Below, piece by piece: positions 51,028 to 60,005 of a DNA stretch of 64,000 nt (positions within the stretch are counted from its first letter, which is position 1; each line of letters opens with the position of its first letter). Under the pieces are notes generated by a model. The model saw only the letters and a list, made by a program, of their open reading frames with translations. It searched no databases and had not been told where the DNA came from. This DNA comes from Bradyrhizobium zhengyangense. Lineage in GTDB: Bacteria; Pseudomonadota; Alphaproteobacteria; Rhizobiales; Xanthobacteraceae. The DNA lies in NCBI RefSeq assembly GCF_022012435.1, contig NZ_JAKLUA010000003.1:520001-584000 (forward strand). Reading direction: 5' to 3'. Position numbers and translations under genes: made by a program.

Positions 51028-51285
51028 ATGGTTCCCGCCGCGTCCCACACCCACCGCCACGATCACGCCCATGGTCATTCTGGCCGCTCCTATGGCCATT
51101 CCCACGACCATGGGCATTCGCACGGGCACGACCACACCCACGCCCATGTCCACGACGCCGCCTCGCCGCATCCGGCCCAGGATGCGCCCTGGTCGATCCT
51201 GCGCATGACCATGGCCGGCCGTCTGTCGGCCGCCATTGCCGTTTGCGCGGTGCTCTGGGGCATCGTTTGGCTGGCGATGAGGTGA
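51028..51285 (+). CDS. His-rich small membrane protein of the zinc operon
   Basis: An 85-residue protein. Residues 7-48 are extremely rich in His (many His-x-His and HDH/HGH units), followed by one membrane segment (about 60-83, RLSAAIAVCAVLWGIVWLAM). It is the first gene behind the Zur box and ends two bases before znuC. It probably binds zinc at the membrane and may act as a store or hand-over factor for the transporter. The ZnuA encoded downstream lacks its usual His-rich loop, so this peptide could stand in for it. That role is inference. Confidence 0.7.
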   Translation: MVPAASHTHRHDHAHGHSGRSYGHSHDHGHSHGHDHTHAHVHDAASPHPAQDAPWSILRMTMAGRLSAAIAVCAVLWGIVWLAMR

Positions 51286-51287
51286 CC

Positions 51288-52043
<756 letters not shown>

Positions 52044-52049
52044 TCGCAG

Positions 52050-52919
52050 ATGGTCCATGACGCGCTGATCGGTCCGTTCACCGAATTCGAGTTCATGCGG
52101 CGGGCGCTCGCCGCCGTCATCGCCCTGTCGCTGGCGGGCGCGCCGATCGGCGTGTTCCTGATGCTGCGGCGGATGAGCCTCGTCGGCGATGCCATGGCGC
52201 ATGCGATCCTGCCCGGCGCCGCGGTCGGCTTCCTGCTCTCCGGCCTCAATCTGTTCGCGATGACGGCCGGCGGCCTGATCGCGGGCTTTGCCGTCGCGAT
52301 CCTTGCCGGCGTGGTGGCGCGCTCGACCGGGCTGAAGGAGGACGCTTCGCTCGCGACCTTCTATCTGGCCTCGCTGGCGCTTGGAGTCACCATCGTCTCG
52401 ATCAAGGGCACCAATATCGACCTGCTTCATGTCTTGTTTGGCAACATCCTGGCGATGGACGACCAGACGCTGCTGGTGGTCGCCTTCAACGCCACGGTGA
52501 CGTTGCTGGTGCTTGCTGTGATCTACCGCCCGCTGGTGATCGAGAGTGTCGATCCATTATTTTTGCGCACAGTCAGCCGGGCCGGCGGCCCCGCGCATCT
52601 CGCCTTCCTCGCGCTCGTTGTGATCAACCTCGTCAACGGCTTTCAGGCGCTCGGCACCTTGCTCGCGGTCGGCCTGATGATCCTGCCGGCCGGCATCGCA
52701 CGGTTCTGGTCGCGCGATCTCACCGTCATGATCTGCATCGCGGTCGTCGCGGCCGTGGTCTCAGGCTATGCCGGCCTCGTGCTGTCATTCCAGACCCGCA
52801 TACCCTCGGGCCCTGCGATCATTCTGGTGGCAACGGTGTTCTACATCGTCTCCGTTCTGTTCGGCCGCGTCGGCGGCGTCGTCAGGCAGATGTTTCCCGG
52901 CCGGCATCTGGAGGCGTGA
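52050..52919 (+). CDS. znuB: zinc ABC transporter permease ZnuB
   Basis: A 289-residue inner-membrane protein of the ABC-3 metal permease family with about eight helices. Conserved stretches include MRRMSLVGDAMAHAILPGAAVGF, the cytoplasmic coupling region, and GTLLAVGLMILPAGIARFW. It lies six bases behind znuC and overlaps an alternative GTG start of the binding-protein gene. It forms the channel for zinc delivered by ZnuA. Confidence 0.92.
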   Translation: MVHDALIGPFTEFEFMRRALAAVIALSLAGAPIGVFLMLRRMSLVGDAMAHAILPGAAVGFLLSGLNLFAMTAGGLIAGFAVAILAGVVARSTGLKEDASLATFYLASLALGVTIVSIKGTNIDLLHVLFGNILAMDDQTLLVVAFNATVTLLVLAVIYRPLVIESVDPLFLRTVSRAGGPAHLAFLALVVINLVNGFQALGTLLAVGLMILPAGIARFWSRDLTVMICIAVVAAVVSGYAGLVLSFQTRIPSGPAIILVATVFYIVSVLFGRVGGVVRQMFPGRHLEA

Positions 52920-52921
52920 CG

Positions 52922-53785
52922 ATGCGCGTCCTTCTCGTCTTGGCCTCGCTGCTGATCGCCTCGCCGCTGCAAGCGGCCGAGCGGATCAATGTCGTCGCGA
53001 GCTTCTCGATCCTGGCGGATTTCGTCCACACGATCGGCGGCGACAAGGTCAATCTGACGACGCTGGTTGGCCCCGACAGCGATGTGCATGTCTACACCCC
53101 GGCGCCCGGCGATGCGAAGCGCGTGGCGGAGGCGAAGCTCGTCATCGTCAACGGGCTCGGACTGGAAGGATGGCTGCCGCGCCTCGTGCAGTCGGCAGGA
53201 AGCAAGGCGCAGGTCGTCACCGCAAGCGCTGGCATCGCGCCCTTGAAGCTGGGCTCGGCCGCCGATCCGCATGCCTGGCAGTCCGTACCCAATGCCAAGA
53301 TCTACGTAGCCGACATCACCGACGCGCTGGCCGCCGCCGACCCTGATAATGCGGATTTCTTCCGCGCCCAGGCCAAGGCCTATCTGGAAAAGCTCGAAGC
53401 GCTCGACCGCGAGGTCCGCGACGCCGTGGCCAATATCCAGCCCGAGCGGCGCAAGGTGATCTCGACCCATGATGCCTTCGGCTATTTCGCCGCCGAATAC
53501 GGCATCCAGTTCATTGCGCCCCTGGGGGTCTCCACCGAGACCGAGCCCAGCGCGCGGGACATCGCCGCCATCATCGGCCAGATCAAGGCCGCGAGCATCC
53601 CTGCCGTTTTCCTCGAAAATATCAGCGATGACCGCCTGATCCGGCGGATCGCGGCCGAGACCGGCGCCAAGGTCGGCGGGACCCTGATTTCGGACGGTTT
53701 GACCGGCGAAAAGGGGCTTGCACCCACTTACATTGACATGGTCAGGCACAATATAAAGGCCCTGACCAGCGCGCTTGACCATTAG
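52922..53785 (+). CDS. znuA: zinc ABC transporter substrate-binding protein ZnuA
   Basis: A 287-residue periplasmic cluster-9 metal-binding protein with signal peptide (LLVLASLLIASPLQAAE). Metal-ligand histidines are visible in DSDVHVYTPAP, AADPHAWQSVPNAK and ISTHDAFGYFAAEYG, plus an acidic residue near ISDGLTGEKG. The flexible His-rich loop found in many zinc-specific ZnuA proteins before the second ligand is missing. The ATG at 52922 has GGAGG seven bases upstream; a GTG two codons earlier overlaps znuB. Zur operon context supports zinc rather than manganese. Confidence 0.9.
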   Translation: MRVLLVLASLLIASPLQAAERINVVASFSILADFVHTIGGDKVNLTTLVGPDSDVHVYTPAPGDAKRVAEAKLVIVNGLGLEGWLPRLVQSAGSKAQVVTASAGIAPLKLGSAADPHAWQSVPNAKIYVADITDALAAADPDNADFFRAQAKAYLEKLEALDREVRDAVANIQPERRKVISTHDAFGYFAAEYGIQFIAPLGVSTETEPSARDIAAIIGQIKAASIPAVFLENISDDRLIRRIAAETGAKVGGTLISDGLTGEKGLAPTYIDMVRHNIKALTSALDH

Positions 53786-53842
53786 GGCAGGGGGCCACCC
53801 CGCCGCCTCGCGTCGCGCGGAAGAGCCCGATCCGGAGTTGTT

Positions 53843-54895
53843 ATGTCTGAAGCGACCGCCCAGAAAATTCCCGTGACCGTCCTGACCGGCTATCTCGGTG
53901 CCGGCAAGACCACGCTGCTCAACCGCATCCTGTCGGAGAACCACGGCAAGAAATACGCCGTCATCGTCAACGAGTTTGGCGAGATCGGCATCGACAACGA
54001 CCTCATCATCGGCGCCGATGAGGAAGTGTTCGAGATGAACAATGGCTGCATCTGCTGCACCGTGCGCGGCGACCTCGTCCGCATCATGGACGGGTTGATG
54101 AAGCGTAAGGGCAAGTTCGACGCCATCATCGTCGAGACCACCGGTCTTGCCGATCCGGCGCCTGTGGCCCAGACCTTCTTTGTCGATGAGGACGTGCAGA
54201 AGAATGCCCGCCTCGATGCGGTCGTTACGGTCGCGGATGCCAAATGGCTGTCCGACCGGCTCAAGGACGCGCCCGAGGCCAAGAACCAGATCGCCTTTGC
54301 CGACGTCATCGTGCTGAACAAGACCGATCTCGTCACCAAGCCGGAGCTCGCCGAAGTCGAGGCCCGTATCCGCGCCATCAACCCCTATGCGAAGCTGCAT
54401 CGCACCGAGCGCTGCTCGGTGGCGCTCGCCGACGTGCTCGACCGCGGCGCGTTCGACCTCGACCGCATCCTCGACATCGAGCCCTCCTTTTTGGAGGCCG
54501 ATGATCACGACCACGCCCATGATCATCACCACCATCATGGCCACGATCATGATCACCACCATGATCATGGCCACGGCCTGAAGCACTATCACGACGAGGA
54601 CATGCAGTCGCTTTCGCTCAAGACCGACAAGCCGCTCGATCCGAACTTGTTCATGCCCTGGCTCCAGAACCTGGTGCAGGTCGAGGGCGGCAAGATCCTG
54701 CGCTCCAAGGGCATCCTCGCCTTCCACGACGACGACGACCGCTACGTCTTCCAGGGCGTCCACATGATGCTGGAGGGCAACCACCAGCGGAAATGGAAGG
54801 ACGGCGAGAAACGCGAAAGCCGCCTCGTCTTCATCGGCCGCGAATTGCCTGAGAAGGCCATTCGCGAAGGTTTCGAGAGCTGCATCGTCTCGTGA
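53843..54895 (+). CDS. COG0523 (CobW-like) metallochaperone GTPase, zinc operon
   Basis: A 350-residue G3E-family GTPase: P-loop GYLGAGKTTLLNRIL, the metal-site motif GCICCTVRGDL (CxCC), VETTGLADPAP and the NKTD base-recognition motif. A His/Asp-rich stretch of about 35 residues (around 217-250) probably binds zinc. The C-terminal domain is present. Members in Zur regulons (ZagA/YeiR-like) deliver zinc to chosen enzymes when zinc is scarce. It follows znuA by 57 bp, and its stop overlaps the WD40 gene start. Confidence 0.9.
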   Translation: MSEATAQKIPVTVLTGYLGAGKTTLLNRILSENHGKKYAVIVNEFGEIGIDNDLIIGADEEVFEMNNGCICCTVRGDLVRIMDGLMKRKGKFDAIIVETTGLADPAPVAQTFFVDEDVQKNARLDAVVTVADAKWLSDRLKDAPEAKNQIAFADVIVLNKTDLVTKPELAEVEARIRAINPYAKLHRTERCSVALADVLDRGAFDLDRILDIEPSFLEADDHDHAHDHHHHHGHDHDHHHDHGHGLKHYHDEDMQSLSLKTDKPLDPNLFMPWLQNLVQVEGGKILRSKGILAFHDDDDRYVFQGVHMMLEGNHQRKWKDGEKRESRLVFIGRELPEKAIREGFESCIVS

Positions 54896-55914
54896 TGAAA
54901 GAGTTTACGCCGGCCCCCGATTCCGCCTCGATCGTCTCCGTCACCGACCGCGTCAAGCCTGTTGCGCTCGGCATGGGGGTGACCTCCGTGCATTTCCTCG
55001 GCCCCCGCGCCGCCTTCGTCGGCGGCGAGGAGAACGTGGCGTTCGTCGACGACAAGGGCGAGGTCACCACAGTTGCCGTACACAGCGGCGGCATTCTTTC
55101 GACCGCCTCCGACGGCAAGCGCCTCATCATGGGCGGCGACGACGGCAAGGTCGTCTCGCTCGACGCCAAGGGCGAGGTGACGCTGCTTGCCACCGATCCG
55201 AAGCGGCGCTGGATCGATGCGGTCGCGCTGCATCCCGACGGCGCCTACGCCTGGTCGGCCGGCAAGACGGCGACCGTCAAGAGCGGCAAGAGTGAAGAGA
55301 AGTCGCTCGACGTTCCCTCGACCGTCGGCGGTCTCGCCTTCGCGCCGAAGGGGCTGCGGCTCGCGATCGCGCATTACAACGGAGCGACGTTGTGGTTTCC
55401 GAACATGGAGGGCTCGGCCGAATTCCTGCCCTGGGCCGGCTCCCATCTCGGCGTCACCTTCAGCCCTGACAACAAGTTCCTGGTCACCTCGATGCACGAG
55501 GCGGCCCTGCATGGCTGGCGGCTCGCCGACAACAGGCACATGCGCATGACCGGCTATCCCGGCCGAGTCCGTTCGATGTCCTGGAGCGCCGGAGGCAAGG
55601 GCCTGGCGACCTCGGGCGCCGACACCGTGATCATCTGGCCGTTCGCCAGCAAGGACGGCCCGATGGGCAAGGAGCCCGCGATGCTCGCGCCGTTGCAGGC
55701 GCGTGTCGCGGCGGTGGCCTGCCATCCGAAGAACGACATCCTGGCCTGCGGCTACAGCGACGGCACCGTGCTGATGGTACGGATGGAGGACGGCGCCGAG
55801 ATCCTGGTCCGCCGCAACGGCACGCCGCCCGTGGCCGGGCTCGCCTGGAATGCCAAGGGCACGCTGCTGGCCTTCGCCGACGAAAATGGGGATGGCGGGC
55901 TTCTCGAGCTTTAA
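54892..55914 (+). CDS. WD40-repeat protein of the zinc operon
   Basis: A 340-residue protein made of roughly seven beta-propeller blades with loose WD40 spacing (LHPDGAYAWSAGKTATV, FAPKGLRLAIAHYNG, FSPDNKFLVTSMHEAAL, WSAGGKGLATSGADTV, CHPKNDILACGYSDG). No signal peptide, so cytoplasmic. The GTG at 54892 overlaps the GTPase stop codon, with an ATG one codon on; the two are clearly co-translated. A WD40 protein paired with the COG0523 GTPase suggests a scaffold for metal transfer. No catalytic residues are seen; the role is inference from gene order. Confidence 0.82.
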   Translation: MMKEFTPAPDSASIVSVTDRVKPVALGMGVTSVHFLGPRAAFVGGEENVAFVDDKGEVTTVAVHSGGILSTASDGKRLIMGGDDGKVVSLDAKGEVTLLATDPKRRWIDAVALHPDGAYAWSAGKTATVKSGKSEEKSLDVPSTVGGLAFAPKGLRLAIAHYNGATLWFPNMEGSAEFLPWAGSHLGVTFSPDNKFLVTSMHEAALHGWRLADNRHMRMTGYPGRVRSMSWSAGGKGLATSGADTVIIWPFASKDGPMGKEPAMLAPLQARVAAVACHPKNDILACGYSDGTVLMVRMEDGAEILVRRNGTPPVAGLAWNAKGTLLAFADENGDGGLLEL

Positions 55915-55931
55915 ACTGTCATCCTTCAGGC

Positions 55932-56023
55932 CGTAGGGTGGGGCAAAGGCGCCCTTGCGCCATGCCCACGATCTTTTTCCTTTGATGAGAGCCGCGGGCG
56001 CGCTTCGCTTTGCCCACCCTATC
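55932..56023. repeat. palindromic intergenic element (CGTAGGGTGGG family)
   Basis: Begins CGTAGGGTGGGGCAAAGGCG and ends GCTTTGCCCACCCTATCG, an imperfect inverted repeat related to the element at 29951-30072. It fills the gap before the MgtC-like gene and may supply or mask its promoter. Confidence 0.75.
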
Positions 56024-56036
56024 GCAGCTGACATTC

Positions 56037-56756
56037 ATGCGCTTTCTGACGACCTTCCAGCTTGCCGACTTCGCCGACACGCTGATCAGCCTGTTCACGG
56101 CCTTCGTGCTCGGCACGCTGATCGGTGCCGAGCGGCAATATCGCCAGCGCACCGCCGGCCTGCGCACCAACGTGCTGGTTGCCGTTGGTGCTGCGGCCTT
56201 CGTCGATCTCGCCATGCATCTGGACGGCGCCGACGGCGCGGTGCGCGTGATCGCCTATGTCGTCTCCGGCATCGGCTTCCTGGGGGCCGGTGTCATCATG
56301 AAGCAGGGCATGGACGTGCGCGGCCTCAACACCGCGGCGACGTTGTGGGCCTCGGCCGCCGTCGGCTCCTGCGCCGGTGCCGACATGGTTGCGCAGGCCG
56401 CGGCGCTCACTGTGTTCGTTATTGCCGGCAACACGATGCTGCGCCCGCTGGTCAATGCCATCAACCGCATTCCGCTGAATGAAAAAGCGCTGGAAGCGAC
56501 CTATTACTTCAAGCTCGCGGTCACGACCGACGCCTTGCCCGACATGCGCGATCGTCTCATCGACAAGCTCGAGGCCGCCAAATATCCGGTGGCCGATGTC
56601 GATGTGGTCGAGATCGGAGATGACGACCTTTTGGAGATCGTCGCCAAGCTGGTAGCGAGCGCGGTCGATCCGAACGAGCTGAACGCGGTGGCGACCGATC
56701 TCCAGCACCTGCCCGGCGTCCGCCACGCCACCTGGGAAGTCAGCACCACGGAATAA
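56037..56756 (+). CDS. MgtC/SapB family membrane protein
   Basis: A 239-residue protein. The N-terminal ~140 residues carry four or five membrane helices with the MgtC signature (LIGAERQYRQRTAGLRTN, GIGFLGAGVIMKQG, RGLNTAATLWASAAVG). The C-terminal ~95 residues form a cytoplasmic ACT-like domain. MgtC proteins influence magnesium stress survival and inhibit the F-type ATPase in pathogens; here the role is unknown. The ATG at 56037 is used since the longer frame reads into the repeat. Confidence 0.87.
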   Translation: MRFLTTFQLADFADTLISLFTAFVLGTLIGAERQYRQRTAGLRTNVLVAVGAAAFVDLAMHLDGADGAVRVIAYVVSGIGFLGAGVIMKQGMDVRGLNTAATLWASAAVGSCAGADMVAQAAALTVFVIAGNTMLRPLVNAINRIPLNEKALEATYYFKLAVTTDALPDMRDRLIDKLEAAKYPVADVDVVEIGDDDLLEIVAKLVASAVDPNELNAVATDLQHLPGVRHATWEVSTTE

Positions 56757-56802
56757 ACGCGGCCTTTTGGCGCGGAACAGCGGCTCCCGATTTGCCGGGT
56801 TC

Positions 56803-56827
56803 GGAACCGCAGCCGTTGAAATTCGTT
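56803..56827 (+). promoter_or_regulatory. EcfG promoter for the Pro/Ala-rich membrane protein gene
   Basis: GGAAC (56803-56807), 16 bases, CGTT (56824-56827): an exact EcfG consensus match, 29 bp before the ATG at 56856. Confidence 0.75.
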
Positions 56828-56855
56828 GATCCCGTGGACAAAGGCGGTGATCGAC

Positions 56856-57194
56856 ATGACCGGCCAGAACAACAAGCGAAACCTGAAGCTCGATCTCACC
56901 ATTGCCTGCTCACTGTTCGCAGCGGGGGTCGTGGTGTCCGTGGTGTCGCTGGCCCAGATCCGCGCGGAGAGCCGGACGGAGCTGGCGCAGGCAACCCAGC
57001 CGCTTCAGGGCACACCGTCCGATGATCAAACCAAGACGCCCGCGGAGGCCAAGCCCGGCGGCGACCGGCCGACCACGCCGGCACCCGAGCCGGCGCGCCC
57101 CGACCCGCAGACGCGGGGTGCCGCGGGTGCAGCCAAGCCGGCATTGCCGCCGGCCCCGGCCGAGAAAATCGCGCCGCCGCTTGAAAAGAAATAG
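56856..57194 (+). CDS. single-pass Pro/Ala-rich protein, predicted EcfG target
   Basis: A 112-residue protein with a short basic N-terminus, one membrane helix (LTIACSLFAAGVVVSVVSLA) and a disordered Pro/Ala/Lys-rich tail. The tail probably faces the periplasm (PAPEPARPDPQTRG, ALPPAPAEKIAPPLEKK). I do not recognise a family. AAAGGCGG precedes the ATG and an exact EcfG promoter lies just upstream. The tail could span the periplasm or bind cell-wall components; this is inference. Confidence 0.62.
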   Translation: MTGQNNKRNLKLDLTIACSLFAAGVVVSVVSLAQIRAESRTELAQATQPLQGTPSDDQTKTPAEAKPGGDRPTTPAPEPARPDPQTRGAAGAAKPALPPAPAEKIAPPLEKK

Positions 57195-57308
57195 CTGCGG
57201 CTGCCGCGCATCCTGACGCGTATGTGACGACTATTGCCGATTTAACGATCTCGCCTCGGCGCCCGGCTCGCTCCATAATCTGTCAAACCAACGACAGATG
57301 GGGCCCCC

Positions 57309-58049
57309 ATGAAGATCGAGGACGTTCGCCGTAACGCTTATTCGATGCCGCTCACCAACCCGTCATTCCCGCCGGGGCCATATCGCTTTTTCAACCGCGA
57401 ATATTTCATCATCACCTACAGGACCGATCCCGAAGCCCTTGCCGCCATCGTGCCCGAGCCGCTCGAGGTGGCAGAGCCGGTGGTGAAATATGAATTCATC
57501 CGCATGCCCGACTCGACCGGGTTCGGCGATTACACCGAGACCGGCCAGGTGATCCCGGTCCGCTTCAAGGGCGAGCTCGGCGCCTACACCCACGCGATGT
57601 ATCTCGACGACGAAGGCCCGATCGCCGGCGGCCGCGAGTTGTGGGGCTTTCCGAAGAAGCTGGCGCGGCCGAAGATCGAGGTCGAGAGCGACGTGCTGGT
57701 CGGCTCGCTGCATTATGGTTCGGTGCTCTGTGCCTCCGCGACCATGGGCTACAAGCACCGCAAGGTCGACCTTGACGCGGTGCTGCAGCCGATGAAGGCA
57801 CCGAACTTCATCCTGAAGATCATCCCGCATGTCGACGGTAGCCCGCGGATCTGCGAGCTGGTGCGCTTCCATCTCGAGGACATCACGCTGAAGGAAGCCT
57901 GGACCGGCCCCGCCGCGCTCGGCCTGTTTCCTCACGCGCTCTGCGATGTCGCCCGATTGCCGGTGCGTGAGGTGGTCTCGGCGCTGCACTTCAAGGCTGA
58001 CCTGACGCTCGGGCTCGGCAGCGTTGCGTTCGACTACATGGCCAAGTAA
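57309..58049 (+). CDS. adc: acetoacetate decarboxylase
   Basis: A 246-residue protein matching acetoacetate decarboxylase in length and in key residues. The adjacent lysines Lys116-Lys117 in [15 protein letters not shown] include the Schiff-base lysine; [14 protein letters not shown] and [19 protein letters not shown] are family stretches. It converts acetoacetate to acetone and CO2, or a related 3-keto acid if specialised. It stands alone, with no CoA-transferase gene adjacent. Confidence 0.9.
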   Translation: MKIEDVRRNAYSMPLTNPSFPPGPYRFFNREYFIITYRTDPEALAAIVPEPLEVAEPVVKYEFIRMPDSTGFGDYTETGQVIPVRFKGELGAYTHAMYLDDEGPIAGGRELWGFPKKLARPKIEVESDVLVGSLHYGSVLCASATMGYKHRKVDLDAVLQPMKAPNFILKIIPHVDGSPRICELVRFHLEDITLKEAWTGPAALGLFPHALCDVARLPVREVVSALHFKADLTLGLGSVAFDYMAK

Positions 58050-58107
58050 TTTGGCGAAGTGATTTGAGTGGGCGGGGCGCGGCATGACGCGCCCCGGTCC
58101 GCGGTTG

Positions 58108-59715
58108 TTAGTGCGCCGCGTCGTTCGGCAAAAGCGCCGCAAACGCCTGATCGAGCGCGGCATCGGCCTTTGCGAGCTTGTCGCGCTGGGCGGCAAGCCA
58201 GAGCTTGTCGGCATCGAGGCGTTGCTGGGCCACCTTGAGCATGCGTGCAGTCTCCTCCGGCTGCGGCCCGCCGACGCCCTTGGTGTGCGCCACGATCCAT
58301 TCCGGGGACATCACCTCCCTGAATTCGGCCTCGCTCATCGGGAAGGGCCTCGCCGGCATGTTGAATTTGGCAAGCGTCTTGTCGAAGAGGTCGGTCACTT
58401 GGCTGAAGGGTATGGTCTTGGGCGTGAGATCCAGCGGCCGCGCGTAGCTGACCATTTGTGATGCAAAGCCGTGTCCGACACGGAACGGGATCTGGTGTGC
58501 CTGCAACAGCAGCTCGGCGAGGTTCATGGTCGAGGTCCAGTCGCTCTCCAGCTCTTCCCTGGCGCGCGCCTTGTTGACCACGATCGCATCGAACACCCGG
58601 TTGGTGGCAGTGACCATGTTGACGGCACGCGGGAACAGTCCGATGTCCTCGGACTCGGACTTGTAATCGACCATGCTCGACACGACGTTGTGAGCGCGGA
58701 TCGACACCGCCGCCGACAGCCCCACTACATCTGAAGCGGCGATCCTCGCCTGCATGATCAAACCCGGATTACGCTTCTGCGGCATCGAGCTGCTGGTGTA
58801 GGTCGAGCCCTCCTGCAGCAACAGCCACGGTCGCACCTCGGCGTATTGCGTGTGCAGGTCCTGCATCATCGCGCCGATGCGGATGGCGGCCGAATTGGCG
58901 ATCGCGGTGGCCTCGAGCTGGTTGTCGAATGGAATCACCTGATTGGCATCCATGGAATTCTCGACGATGCCGTCAAAACCGAGCAGCTGGGCGAGGCGCG
59001 CGCGGTTCAGCGGCCAGATCGAGTCGGACATGACGCCGACACCCATCGGGCTGAGGTTGAGCCGGCGATAGGCCTCGCTGACGCGCTGCTGGTCGCGCTC
59101 GAATGATTCCTCATAGGCCAGCAGGTAATGACCATAGGTGATCGGCACCGCCTGCACGCCGTTGGTGTAGCCGGGCATCAGCGCATCGAGATTGTCGGCC
59201 GCCTTGGCGAGCATCTTGGCGCGCAAGCCGAGCAGCGCCTCGGCGAAATCCAGCGTCTGGTTGCGCAGCTTGGCAGCGCGAAACGTCGCGTACATGTCCT
59301 GACGGCTGCGCCCGGCGTGGATGACGGAGGCCTCCTCGCCGACCTTGTCGGTCATGATCTTTTCGATTTGAAGGACGTCGCTCGGGCGCTTGCCACCGGG
59401 CTCACGCGCCTGGCGGATCGTGTAGTCCACGCCCCCGGCGATCAGCTGGCCGGTGTCTTTCGGGAAGATGCCTTCCTCCAACAGCATCACGGTGGAGGCC
59501 TTGTTGATCTTGTTGAGCCAGTAGAACTGGTCCTCTGCGGCGTCCGATTTGCTGGTCGAGGGTTGCGCGTCCCTGGGGGCGTTGGCGCCGATCTTGGCGG
59601 CGTTCTCGTTGCATTCCTGCGTGGTCTTGCAGGGCAATTGACCGGTGTCCGCGGCTAACGCGTGGGACGCGATCAGGAAGCTGACGCCTCCCGCGATGCA
59701 GGCGATAAGTTTCAT
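58108..59715 (-). CDS. exported argininosuccinate lyase / fumarase-superfamily protein
   Basis: A 535-residue protein with a clear signal peptide (LIACIAGGVSFLIASHALAA) in front of a complete fumarase/argininosuccinate-lyase fold. The argininosuccinate-lyase-type motif is IHAGRSRQDMYAT and the superfamily signature with the catalytic-serine loop is SSSMPQKRNPG. Ordinary argininosuccinate lyase is cytoplasmic and about 460 residues. Location in the periplasm implies a different substrate, perhaps an argininosuccinate- or aspartate-type compound from outside. It follows hss in the same direction but 290 bp away. Confidence 0.8.
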   Translation of the reverse strand: MKLIACIAGGVSFLIASHALAADTGQLPCKTTQECNENAAKIGANAPRDAQPSTSKSDAAEDQFYWLNKINKASTVMLLEEGIFPKDTGQLIAGGVDYTIRQAREPGGKRPSDVLQIEKIMTDKVGEEASVIHAGRSRQDMYATFRAAKLRNQTLDFAEALLGLRAKMLAKAADNLDALMPGYTNGVQAVPITYGHYLLAYEESFERDQQRVSEAYRRLNLSPMGVGVMSDSIWPLNRARLAQLLGFDGIVENSMDANQVIPFDNQLEATAIANSAAIRIGAMMQDLHTQYAEVRPWLLLQEGSTYTSSSMPQKRNPGLIMQARIAASDVVGLSAAVSIRAHNVVSSMVDYKSESEDIGLFPRAVNMVTATNRVFDAIVVNKARAREELESDWTSTMNLAELLLQAHQIPFRVGHGFASQMVSYARPLDLTPKTIPFSQVTDLFDKTLAKFNMPARPFPMSEAEFREVMSPEWIVAHTKGVGGPQPEETARMLKVAQQRLDADKLWLAAQRDKLAKADAALDQAFAALLPNDAAH

Positions 59716-59820
59716 GCGGACCTCCCGGTTGCCGTGCGACCGGGCGGTTGGTTAGCACCCGGGCCGACGGAAGGCTATTAGCCTCCCGTTCATCGGAGCT
59801 CGAACCGGTGCGCCCGTCGG

Positions 59821-59867
59821 CGCACCAGAAGATTCCTAAACTGCCAGGGATCGCTGGTGTCGATGTC
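59821..59867 (-). pseudogene. remnant copy of the 3' end of hss
   Basis: These 47 bases match 60010-60056 (last codons of hss) with five mismatches, the last 29 being identical. Read on the minus strand they encode DIDTSDPWQFRNLLVR against DIDTSDPWQFKNILVR in hss, so the changes are conservative. The frame is open upstream for about 35 further codons into the dispersed repeat and downstream to a TGA near 59788. It looks like the tail of a second, lost hss-like copy. Confidence 0.6.
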
Positions 59868-59959
59868 GGATTTCACACGATGCCATAATGCCACTGTTTT
59901 GCCCGACGCCGCAAGTTGTTTTCGAAAAAACAGAATGGCGTCATGCCGGCCGATGCCGG

Positions 59960-59980
59960 CTACTGTGCATGGGGTTGTTT
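59960..59980. repeat. 21-bp dispersed repeat, copy 2
   Basis: Identical over 21 bases to 14938-14958 (CTACTGTGCATGG...TTGTTT), located 25 bp past the hss stop codon in the same relative orientation as copy 1. Confidence 0.7.
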
Positions 59981-60005
59981 TCGCTGTTTGTGTCAGTGAG
60001 CCCGC

